Shown here: in pieces, positions 44,518 through 54,061 of the stretch
Numbering within the stretch: position 1 is the stretch's first letter
Layout of the letters: every line of letters starts with the position of its first letter
NCBI GenBank assembly: GCA_034440575.1
Contig: JAOTOL010001661.1
Location: 4,661,001-4,725,000, forward strand
Length of the DNA: 64,000 bases
DNA from: Imbricaverruca yamaguchii
Lineage: Eukaryota > Arthropoda > Thecostraca > Neoverrucidae
Direction: 5' to 3'
Notes under the pieces: model-generated
Database searches by the model: none
Told to the model about the DNA's origin: nothing
Seen by the model: only the letters and a program-made list of their open reading frames with translations
Made by a program: the position numbers and the translations under genes

Positions 44518-47316
44518 ATCACCATGATGTTCATGCTGTCTCCTGAGGCCATTGGACGCGAGCGTCATTCCAGCGCACACCGTGCGCACATCAAACAGCT
44601 TTAAGTGTGGTGGCCGGGATCGGTTCCCCGAAACCTCCCCGGTGCACCACTCCCCGGGGGCGGTGCACCGACCCGGTCGTCGCGCACACGTGCGCACACT
44701 TTGCCTCATGACGCCGTAGTGACCACGTTTCCAGCGGTAGCCACTGGCGGGGTGCAGCACGGCCTGCGGGAGCATTAGCGGCCATATCGGCTGATGTGGT
44801 GGACACGGTCATTGATCAATCCGCTGACCGAGGTGACAGCACGCTCGTATCGCATTGTGCAGCTCACCATCGCACTATGCACACGTGCCATGAGCAACAC
44901 ATACACATATAGGCCACCCGTGCGCTGTTCGTGTCTGGTCGCTGCGTGGCTGCACGCGAAGTGTTCTATCTCATGGACAATTGGCAGGTTTTGAAAGATA
45001 TGCATGCCAACCATTTGGAAATCATGGACGCATGTTCGTCCATGGGATTCAGACCAGTTTCTGTTCTGCACAACTGGACAATGAAGCGACGATTCTGAGG
45101 ACGTAAATGTGCAACCGGCGAACGTCGTTTACGGTTTACGCAGATTTCTTCACCACTTTGTCAGTCTTACTTTGGATCAACATCAATGAACTCCTCAAAC
45201 GTAGGCTACACAATACAGTACGTTGCACTGCCTTGAACATTGGTCACACCGCGCGGAGTAATGCATACAACTCCTGATGCCCCATGCATTGACATTACGT
45301 CCTACTTGCCGCCTTGTCTGGGCAAAAAGTCGTCCGTAGCGCCAGGCCGGCTGCACCGCTCGGAATCTGCTCCACCGAAGCGATGTTTCATGAAATGAAT
45401 GATGTGTGATTAACATCAAGGGGTTAATTAAGGCGTTATCATGCATGCGGATCTCGTCCACCATGAGGGCTGTCGGAAGATCAGAACCGGCGACGGACGC
45501 TGCATTGCATGTGTTTTGCGTTTTGTTTGCGCCTAGTTTGTGCTATCTCGCTGTTGCTCGGGCCCTCATAATATATATAGCAATGGTTTGGCCGACGGAG
45601 AGTGTATACTCGCCGTACACCTTGTGACAGACGCCTCCCCAGCCTGTGTGTGTGGGGGAGGGGCGCTAGTCATGTGCGGAGAAGCATCGAGCAGTGCGGG
45701 ATGGCTTTTGCGTTTGCTCTGCGCGCGTTCTCCGGCATCGCGAACCCTGTAGGATATTTTGCGCCATACCGGATAATGGCCAAATACCGCAAGCTAGCTG
45801 CAACCAAACCGCAACATCTGCACATTCCAGCATTCACCAACTGCTGCAACGTTTTGAACGTCATGATGGAGAGCTCGACTCACACTTGCGCTGCAAGTCC
45901 GCTCCTTGCGTTTTATCACACATCATGCATCATGCATCGTGCACTGCATCAAATATCATATACGTGGAATAGGTCACCTTGGACGAATTATCGACCGGTG
46001 TGTCATCACTGCCGATTGGACGCCCATTTACAACTGAAGGTAAGGCTCAATCCCGATGCGCTGAGGCTCAGGGTTTTTGAATTATTACGCCCACTGCGAG
46101 AGGTACGGTGCGGGGCTCAATGACCAAACCTGGTCGATGCGCCCTAACACTCAGGTAGCCAACCGAGAGATTCACTGCGGTACAACCTGCTGGATTATGT
46201 TTTCCTCGATTTGATTAGCTGATAAGTTCTAAATAAGACGGCCACATAACCATATCACAGCAATCAGTCTGGCGGCTTGAAACAATTGAAAATCGAACGG
46301 TAGTTCGTGTTCAAAAGCAATCCATAAATTGAACAAATACATGTTCATGATCAGCATACGATGAGTATTTTTATGGCATGGTATGTGTATTTTGTTTTGA
46401 GAATTCCAAGACATTCCGACGAACCATGTGATACGCCCCCCACCCCCTCATGGGCGAGTAGTTTAGAGTTATAGTGCTCGTCTCCCAACCGAAATGTTGT
46501 ACTGACCCAGTTTACATGTGCTGTGGTAATTTGAATTCCTGTCTTAAATAGCACAGCGTCGCATTTGCCGCCACAAAAACACTTTAACCTCGCCTAGTTG
46601 ATACATTCTCATTTTAGTTTGTTAACCAGATTTCAGCAAAATACGCGTGAATACCATGTTCATTAGATAGATTAAGATATGACCACTCATTCCTGCCACA
46701 AATATTTACCTTTCCTTTGGGAAGGAAAGTAATGCGAACAAAAAGTGGCTTTGGTAGGGTAGTATGTAATGCAGAATGTAATGAAAAACTAGCATAATAT
46801 AGACGTTGGATACAGTAGGCTGGCCCAGCTCTATGCCGTTCGATCTACACAGCATGTTTTTTTAAGCTGCTTAGGATTGCCTTGTGCAGAACTTGAAAAA
46901 AAATATTACAGCAAAACAACACAAAAATCCTTGGTGTTTTAGATGTCACCCATTCGCCTGCAAATTCCCGTCATGCAGCAAGACACTGGATGATTTCAGC
47001 ATGTCTGAACTGCGCTACATTTGGAAAAATACGCCCATGCATTTGAGTTTGTCTTGCAATTACTTAAGCGAATAATCCGTTGTCAAAACTGACAAACCCA
47101 TACGTAAATGCCCAGAACGAACGAGTCTAAGCACCTCGATTGATCCCACCCAGCTTCGAGTGTGCTGTCAGGCGCCCATAAAACCTGAACAACTCAGAGC
47201 GATCAGGGCACGCTCTCCGTCAGCGCAGCCATTGCCATATCTCATGTGGGCATAAGTAGTACAGGTAGGCTAGGTAGTACAAACTAAGCGCCATAAAGTG
47301 AAAATAATACAGCACG
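44518..47316. other. Spacer, nothing firm
   Basis: Short overlapping frames only. A tRNA-like A-box segment (GGCGAGTAGTTTAGAGTTAT) occurs near 46444 without a B box or cloverleaf. Confidence 0.35.
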
Positions 47317-47352
47317 TCTCTCTCTCTCTCCATTTCTCTGTCTCTGTCTCTG

Positions 47353-47423
<71 letters not shown>

Positions 47424-47500
47424 GTCTTTCTCTCTCTCTCTCCCTCCCTCTCTCCCTCCCTCTCTCCCTCCCTCCCTCCCTCCCTCCCTCCCTCCCTCTG
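47317..47500. repeat. Pyrimidine-only microsatellite: (TC)n, (TCTG)n, (CCCT)n
   Basis: Three phases follow each other: TCTCTG hexamers, a pure TC run, then CCCT tetramers. One strand is nearly all pyrimidine for about 180 bp. Frames rich in RERE or SLSL are artefacts. Confidence 0.97.
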
Positions 47501-47639
47501 GATTTTTTTGTACGGTGGTTGCGGCACGTCGGAGGGTCAGCCGCATATACCGCTGGTTGCATAGCTGCGTCGCACGATACATGTATCGCCGTGTTTCGTG
47601 ACTATTATCTACCCCCGGGGCAGAGACAGGTCATGTGAC

Positions 47640-48425
47640 TGTCTGGTGTCTCGGACCACATGTCCCCAGCTGTGTGATGGCCGACTGTCGGGTGTCTCGA
47701 ACCACATGTCCCCAGCTGTGTGATGGCCGACTGTCGGGTGTCTCGGACCACATGTCCCCAGCTGTGTGATGCCTCAGACTGTGTGATGGCCGACTGTCGG
47801 GTGTCTCGGACCACATGTCCCCAGCTGTGTGATGGCCGACTGTCGGGTGTCTCGAACCACATGTCCCCAGCTGTGTGATGGCCGACTGCCGGGTGTCTCG
47901 GACCATATGTCCCCAGCTGCGTGATGGCCGACTGCCGGGTGTCTCGGACCACATGTCCCCAGCTGTGTGATGCATCAGACTGTGTGATGGCCGACTGTCG
48001 GGTGTCTCGAACCACATGTCCCCAGCTGTGTGATGGCCGACTGCCGGGTGTCTCGGACCATATGTCCCCAGCTGCGTGATGGCCGACTGCCGGGTGTCTC
48101 GGACCATATGTCCCCAGCTGCGTGATGGCCGACTCCCGGGTGTCTCGGACCACATGTCCCCAGCTGTGTGATGCATCAGACTGTGTGATGGCCGACTGTC
48201 GGGTGTCTCGGACCACATGTCCCCAGCTGTGTGATGGCCGACTGTCGGGTGTCTCGAACCACATGTCCCCAGCTGTGTAATGGCCGACTGCCGGGTGTCT
48301 CGAACCACATGTCCCCAGCTGTGTGATGGCCGACTGTCGGGTGTCTCGGACCATATGTCCCCAGCTGTGTGATGCCTCAGACTGTTTGATGGCCGACTGC
48401 CGGGTGTCTCGGACCACATGCCCCC
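47640..48425. repeat. 46-bp minisatellite with a 67-bp variant unit
   Basis: About 16 units. The base unit (CCCCAGCTGTGTGATGGCCG, ACTGTCGGGTGTCTCGGACC, ACATGT) is 46 bp, for example starts at 47664, 47710 and 47756. Four units carry a 21-bp insertion (GATGCMTCAGACTGTGT...), giving 67 bp. The insertion recurs every few units, which indicates a higher-order repeat. The 260-270-codon minus-strand frames are products of the array. Confidence 0.95.
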
Positions 48426-49732
48426 CCAGCTGTGTATGGTATGCCGGAGCTGATCGCGGTACAGCGGGCTGCGGTCGAAATGTGGGAGGTGCTCGAGTGC
48501 ACAGAGTCGTGTCAGCTGTTCTGTGACATCAGATTTACTGGCCCTAATTGCGGCTACCAGTGATAGCCCTTGCGAAAAAGTTGGAAACTTTCTGCAAGCT
48601 TACAATGCAAGCTGGCGCTACCGTACACTTGCACACAGTGCCTAACGCGAGATAACACAAGACGGTATCGACAGTCCCTGGGAACTCGTCAGGAGACGGA
48701 AATGCTCAACATGCGTCGAAGCTGTCAGAATGCCGATGCATCGGTCGCGGAAACAATTAGTGTGCTCCCTCCAGAAGCAGTCGGGGTCCATGCTCACTCC
48801 CGGATTTGTCACACTTTTAGGAAACGGCGGCGGTTGGATCATGAGTTTGATTGATGATGGATATTCGATTTGGGTTGGCCGACGGCGATTATCGCATCGC
48901 AGCAGCTCGATTTTTCTTGCATTGGCCACCACGCCATGCTGAAGGAACCAAGTACACATTGCGTCGAGTAAAGCCAGCCTCAGTCGGAGAGGCTGAGTCT
49001 GCTGCAGTCACTGGTCACTGATCACTGGTCACTGGTTACTGGTCACTGGTCACTGGTCACTGGTCATGCTGCGCGGACCAGTGATGTGATGACGACCACC
49101 TGTGTGTTGTTAGCATAGCGCGCTACGGTGACGCGAAAGCCGTTAATGACTGATGACATTAGGCAGGCGATGCTGCTGACGATGTTGTAATGACCATACG
49201 CGCGGTCCTTAGAACCTGCCAGTGTTGATAATTATGGGTTCAGAGGGTGCTTCGCTCACTCTGACCCTACGACCTTTGATCGTTCTGATCCGTTCCAGCG
49301 AGCCGTGACTCCCGGAGTTTTAAATTCTTCCTCCCTCGGGGCTTTAAATGCCTAGCTTAAGTTTAAGTGCCTTGTCGGATTCCATCAGCTCTCAACAGGA
49401 TCTTACTGGGTGTTTACTTTGCCTGTCAATCTGCAGCACCTTCTCATTGCAGCTTCCGTGGATTAAACAAGAGCTATCCTAGCGGTGCTTGCGACAGAAC
49501 GGTGCAGTTGTCTGCTGGGAATTTGACCTGGCAATCACCTCGTCGGCCAGTCGATATTCGTGCAATTGTCCGCCCGCTGACTGCTGCCGAACAATTTCAG
49601 ACACACCAGTTGGACATTATCCGGCAGCCGTAGGACCGTTGTTCAACAGCCACCTGGCAGCTGGACATTATCCGGCAGCCATAGGACCGTTCTCCGACAG
49701 CCACCTGGCTACTTTCCGGCAGCTGGACTTTA
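48426..49732. other. Spacer with small repeats
   Basis: A 7-bp repeat (CACTGGT) runs at 49006-49066. A 54-bp block (GGACATTATCCGGCAGCC...) is present twice at 49613-49720, ending next to LINE copy 3. No gene recognised. Confidence 0.45.
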
Positions 49733-49987
49733 TATATGCTAGGATCTTAGTAGAGTGTGCCAAAGCTTTAGCAGTTCCCCTAGGTATCATTTATTTTCAG
49801 GTGGTCTATGGAATATTCTGAAGTACCTGAAGATTGGAGAAATGCAGACGTAATACCAATTTTCAAAAAGGGAAGTATGATGTGTGTAGGAAATTACAGA
49901 CAAGTCAGTTTGAGTTCAATAGTTTGTAAGGCACTAGAAAATCCGGTTGAGCAGAATTTTCAGATTCATCTTGATTAGCACAACCTT

Positions 49988-51311
49988 TTAACACGCGTCC
50001 TGGAGGGCCTCTGAAACTTACGTGCACTGGAGGCGGGTGGATACCGCCACCCCCCTCAGATCTCGGCTCCCATTAAGGCTAGAGCAACGAAATTTGCAGG
50101 GTGGATGGGCACGATAGTTAACTTTATTGTGTACAAATTTCTTGACCTTAGGTCAATATCTTCAAGGTCAAATGAGATCAAAATCGCAAAGTTGTCTGGT
50201 TTTGCGTGGCTTGGCTTGTCATTGTTATGGATCGCTGTGATTTGCTGAATTGCTATTAGTGATGTTTGGACATTACTAATGATGCAATGCATATGCCAGA
50301 TCCGCCATTTGACCTCAGGTCACCTATATAGGAGCACTTTATCCGGTCATTACCTGCTCCAGTTACCGGAACCGGGCTGCCCACCTGACTGCTCCGTTGA
50401 GCGTCTCTCACAATTCGATTTGCAAAGAAAGGAGTGAAATACATGAATAAAGTATAGAAACGCTTAGGCACACAATGACAAACAGTATATTTCCGGATGT
50501 GTAGGGAGTAACATGCAAAGTGACATCAATCGCATGACAGTCCTTTAATTTTTTTTGTGACAACATTCCAGTTGACCAAGTTTGATTCCATTAGCCTGTC
50601 ACGATGGCCTCGGCGACCTAACATGACTTAGATTATATAGCATAACAATATGCATCAAACAAGTCGCTAGTGTTGTCAAGAACACTTCCCTTTTGCCAAT
50701 ATACGGGAAGCGCACCAGCGTCGACTTTTGTGGTCTGGCGCTGCGATTTAAACGAAAAATTTAACGGCCCATAACTTAAAAACGTGTTGGCTGATTTTCA
50801 TTTTTCTTGCTTTAAACAATGCGCCCGTCATTTATAAGCAGGTACGGAAAAATGGCGTATATTGGTCGGTACAATATGGAGTTGTGTACGAAAAATCGGA
50901 GGGATGGGCGGATTTCGGCCTCCACCCCTCCAGGGCGTGTGTTAACCTGCCATGACCTTGTCCTGACTTGACATCGGTGACCTGACATGACTTTGAAACA
51001 ATGTAGCATAGCAATATACATCAAACAAGTCGCTGGTGTTGCCAAGAACACTTCCTTTTTGCCAATAAACGGGAAGCGCATCAGCGCCGATATTTGTGGT
51101 CTGGCGCTGAATTTCTTTTTGACTTTACCGACCCCTAACTCGAAAAAAAAATTTCGGTCTATTTTCGTTTTTCTTTCTTTAAACAACGTGCTGTTCATTT
51201 CTAAGCAGGTACACAAACAATAGCGTATATCGGCTGGTAAAATCGGGAGTTATCTACGAAAAACCGGAAGGGTGGGCGGATTTCGCCCTTCCCCTCCAGG
51301 GCGTGTGTTAA
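49988..51311. mobile_element. TTAA-flanked non-autonomous DNA transposon nested in a LINE
   Basis: Bounded by TTAA at 49988-49991 and 51308-51311. The ends, read inward with TTAA, are TTAACACGCGTCCTGGAGGG and TTAACACACGCCCTGGAGGG (18 of 20 identical). Removing the insert and one TTAA restores CTT TTA AGG GAT, giving LINE residues HNLL-RDSQHGF in frame, so both boundaries are exact. TTAA duplication is typical of piggyBac and Kolobok elements; no transposase is encoded. The right end is tandemly duplicated (366-bp period). Confidence 0.88.
50580..51311. repeat. 366-bp tandem duplication of the TTAA element's right end
   Basis: Segments 50580-50945 and 50946-51311 are collinear: CATCAAACAAGTCGCTRGTG at about 50653 and 51019, GCCAATAWACGGGAAGCGCA, and both end in CTCCAGGGCGTGTGTTAA, exactly 366 bp apart (TTAA at 50942 and 51308). 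The first copy is the more internal and both are clearly diverged. Confidence 0.85.
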
Positions 51312-52830
51312 GGGATTCTCAACATGGATTTCGATCTCACAGGCCTTGTTTAACTAACCTATTGGAGTTCATGGAGCATGTTACTAAAGGAGTAGACAAT
51401 CACAGGAGGATGGATGCCGTGTACTTGGACTTTAGCAAAGCATTTGATAAAGTTCCACATGGGAAGCTAATTCATCAACTACAGCAATATGGGAGTGTTG
51501 AAAAAGTTATACGTTCGACTGAAGCATCGTCGAGGGGAAGGGAACAAAGGGTAGTGCTGGATAGATGTAAATCTGATTGGAGGGATGTTCTGAGTGGAGT
51601 ACCACAGGGCTCTGTTTTAGCGCCACATCATCTTTGTTAATAACATTGAGGTAGGGCCGAGGAATAGATAGTTCAAATTTGCTAAGGGTACCAAGCTGGT
51701 AGAAGTAGCGAACATTAGTGATCACTCTAATAATATTAAACTAGACTTGGGGGATCTAAAAAGTGGGCACATCATGGAAGATGTCCTTCAACTATGATAA
51801 GTTTAAGGTTATGCATCTGGGGTCTGGAGGTGAGACTTTCAGATATACAATGTGAAGGAGGTAACTGGATGTTATTGAAGAGGAAAGAGACTTAGGTGTG
51901 TTGATTTCAAAAGGCCTTTAAGCAGAACAGAAATGTATTTCAGCTAAGAACAGGGCACTCAAAGTGTTGGGACTCATTAATAGAAGTGTCAGACATATAA
52001 GCAAGGAAGTCGTGATAAAACTGTACTTAGCATATGTGCAACCCCACTTGGAATATTCTGTACAAGCATGGCGCCCATACAACATGTCTGTATCCCAACC
52101 TAGAAAAGGATACAGATATGTTAGAAAAAGTGCAGCGCAAAGCAACTAGACTCATTCGTAGAATAGGTAACTTAGAATATAGAGAAAAGCTTGTGGCATT
52201 CGATATGCCCTGACGCAAGTATAGAAGATTAAGAGGGGACGTGATTGAAATGTACACAATTGTTAAAGGACTAGATCAGGTCAATTTAAATGATGCTCTT
52301 CAGTTTAGAGTATCGCATGGGGCCATCAATTCAGGTTAGGCAAATTGAGATGTAAGACAATTAAGCGACAACAGGTCTTCAGTGAAAATGTTGTTGATCG
52401 GTGGAATAGGCTGCCTGCTGATGTTGTGGGGAGTTCCTCATCGAGTGTATTTCAAAGTAGGGTGGCACAATTTTTTAGACAGGAAAATCTTGTTTTTTAG
52501 TTCTGTTTTGTGGTGGGTGGGGTGGGGTTTGTACTGGGTGGGCGTGCGCGGCACGGGCCCCTTTGGGCGGGCGTGGATGTGGTTTGAGGGTTGTTGGTGG
52601 GTGGTAGGGCGTTCGATTCACATATGTTGGGGGGGGGGATCGGGAATAGGGTTGTATAGCTAGGATAGATAGGCGGTGATAGGTGTGTGGATGTTGGTGG
52701 ACGGTTTCTTTAGGATGTGATGGTTGGGATGGGCCTTTTTGCCGGGCTTATGGTATCTTCTATTTATGGACTTAGCTGGATGGGCCCTTGTGGCTCATAT
52801 TAAGTCAAAACACTTTATGACTATGACGCA

Positions 52831-53095
52831 GGAGGTGAGGGAACAATAGGAGAATGTGGGAAAGGCAACGCTTCAGGAATTATTGACTCCCCTCTCCCCT
52901 CCTGGCCAGCGAATGCTCTGCTGAAAGCGCCCCACCAGGAGACCAGTGCCCACATTGTGAATTGCTGGATCCGCCCCTGATGGCAGCCAGCCGAGAAGCG
53001 CGCCAGCTGCGACTACAACACCTTGCTGCCGGCCAGGTGTGCTGAGGGCCACAAGTGCCGAACATCTGAGAGAAACCGGCCGACCCGCCACTGAC
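52831..53095. other. Short spacer before the splice-site array
   Basis: Contains a GGATCCGCCCCTGATGG motif near 52967, resembling an animal DNA-transposon end. No gene. Confidence 0.4.
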
Positions 53096-53775
53096 ATCGG
53101 TCTCCGTCCGCAGACCACCAGCCAGACTTTGACGCGGTGCTGGGAGGTCCTGACGTCACTCTCCGTCCGCAGACCACCAGCCGGACTTTGACGCGGTGCT
53201 GGGAGGCTCTGACGTCACTCTCCGTCCGCAGACCACCAGCCGGACTCTGACGCGGTGTTGGGAGGCTCTGACGTCACTCTCCGTCCACAGACCACCAGCC
53301 GGACTCTGACGCGGCGTTGGGAGGCTCTGACGTCACTCTCCGTCCACAGACCACCAGCCGGACTCTGACGCGGTGTTGGGAGGCTCTGACGTCACTCTCC
53401 GTCCACAGACCACCAGCCGGACTTTGACGTCACTCTCCGCCGGCAGACCACCAGTCGGACTTTGGAGCGGTGCTGGGAGGCCCTGACGTCACTCTCCGTC
53501 CGCAGACCACCAGCCGGACTTTGACGTCACTCTCCGCCGGCAGACCACCAGTCGGACTTTGGAGCGGTGCTGGGAGGCCCTGACGTCACTCTCCGCCGGC
53601 AGACCACCAGTCGGACTTTGACGCGGTGCTGGGAAGCTCTGACGCCACTCTCCGTCCGCAGACCACCAGTCGGACTCTGACGTCACTCTCCGTCCGCAGA
53701 CCACCAGCCGGACTCTGACGTCACTCTCCGTCTGCAGACCACCAGCCGGACTCTGACGTCACTCTCCGTCCGCAG
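53096..53775 (+). repeat. Tandem array of the DBD exon's 3' splice site, with twelve CRE octamers
   Basis: About 13 units, either 59 bp or 38 bp. Each unit contains CTGACGTCACTCTCCGTCCG and CAG|ACCACCAGCCGGACTYTG; this is the polypyrimidine tract, acceptor AG and first exon bases of the nuclear-receptor exon that follows. The long unit adds ACGCGGTGCTGGGAGGCTC. A perfect TGACGTCA occurs at 53151, 53210, 53269, 53328, 53387, 53425, 53484, 53522, 53581, 53678, 53716 and 53754; the one at 53640 is mutated (TGACGCCA). TGACGTCA is the palindromic site of CREB/ATF bZIP factors; function here is untested. Confidence 0.9.
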
Positions 53776-54061
53776 ACCACCAGCCGGACTTTGACGCGGT
53801 GCTGGGCGGTCGACCGCACCAGCTGCGCGTGAACCTGCCGATGGGGTCGGAGCCGGCGGCGGCCAAGGTGTGCGGCGTGTGTTCGGACCGCGCCAAGAGC
53901 ATGCACTTCGGCGGCATGGCCTGTGACAGCTGCAAGGCGTTCTTCCGCCGCAGCGTGCAGAACGAGTCGTACAAGCACTTCCGCTGCGCCTACGAGAGCT
54001 CGGGCCAGTCGCACGCGTGCGAGATCACCATCAGCACGAGGAAGAGCTGTCAGAGCTGCAG
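53776..54061 (+). CDS. Nuclear hormone receptor, DNA-binding-domain exon
   Basis: Internal exon. The acceptor CCGTCCGCAG|AC lies at 53775/53776, the last of the array. The frame reads HQPDFDAVLGGRPHQLRVNLPMGSEPAAAKV in two stretches, then the zinc-finger domain. Finger 1 is CGVC-x13-CDSC with P-box CDSCKAFFRR. Finger 2 has C-x10-C-x9-C-x2-C, ending in SCQSCR. The donor TGCAG|GTCAGT splits the Arg codon at the position where many nuclear receptors have an intron. These receptors are ligand- or cofactor-regulated nuclear transcription factors. The CxSCKAFF P-box points to NR1-type receptors (HR96-like in arthropods), but the subfamily is not secure. Finger 2's first loop is 10 residues, where 5 is usual. 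Ligand-binding-domain exons were not found downstream in the window. Confidence 0.93.

Larger units (their letters stand above)
49733..52830 (+). mobile_element. CR1-like LINE, copy 3, split by a nested element
   Basis: Begins in ORF2 (IYARILVECAKALAVPLGIIY, then EVPEDWRNADVIPIFKKGS, NYRQVSLSSIVCKALE) and stops at HNLL at 49988. It resumes after 51311 with RDSQHGFRSHRPCLTNLLEF, VYLDFSKAFDKVPH and SGVPQGSVLAP, and later LAYVQPHLEYSVQAWRP. The gap is exactly the TTAA element described separately. It keeps the YLDFSKAFD motif, but the usual FADDTK block reads FAKGTK, and there are several frameshifts and stops (one TAG just before HNLL). The 3' part has GGGCCCTTGTGGCTCATAT and a decayed TTATGACT repeat. 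It belongs to a different subfamily from copies 1 and 2. Confidence 0.82.

Noticed and set aside
44029..44775. 248-codon minus-strand frame as a gene
   Set aside because: No recognisable family, overlapping frames are open too, and a perfect hairpin sits in it; left as unassigned.
47224..47582. Charged RERE-type protein frames
   Set aside because: Translation of a pyrimidine microsatellite.
47605..48419. Minus-strand open frames of 262-270 codons full of WSETPDSRPSH-type repeats
   Set aside because: They follow the 46-bp minisatellite; several frames are open at once and the repeat variants do not conserve protein.
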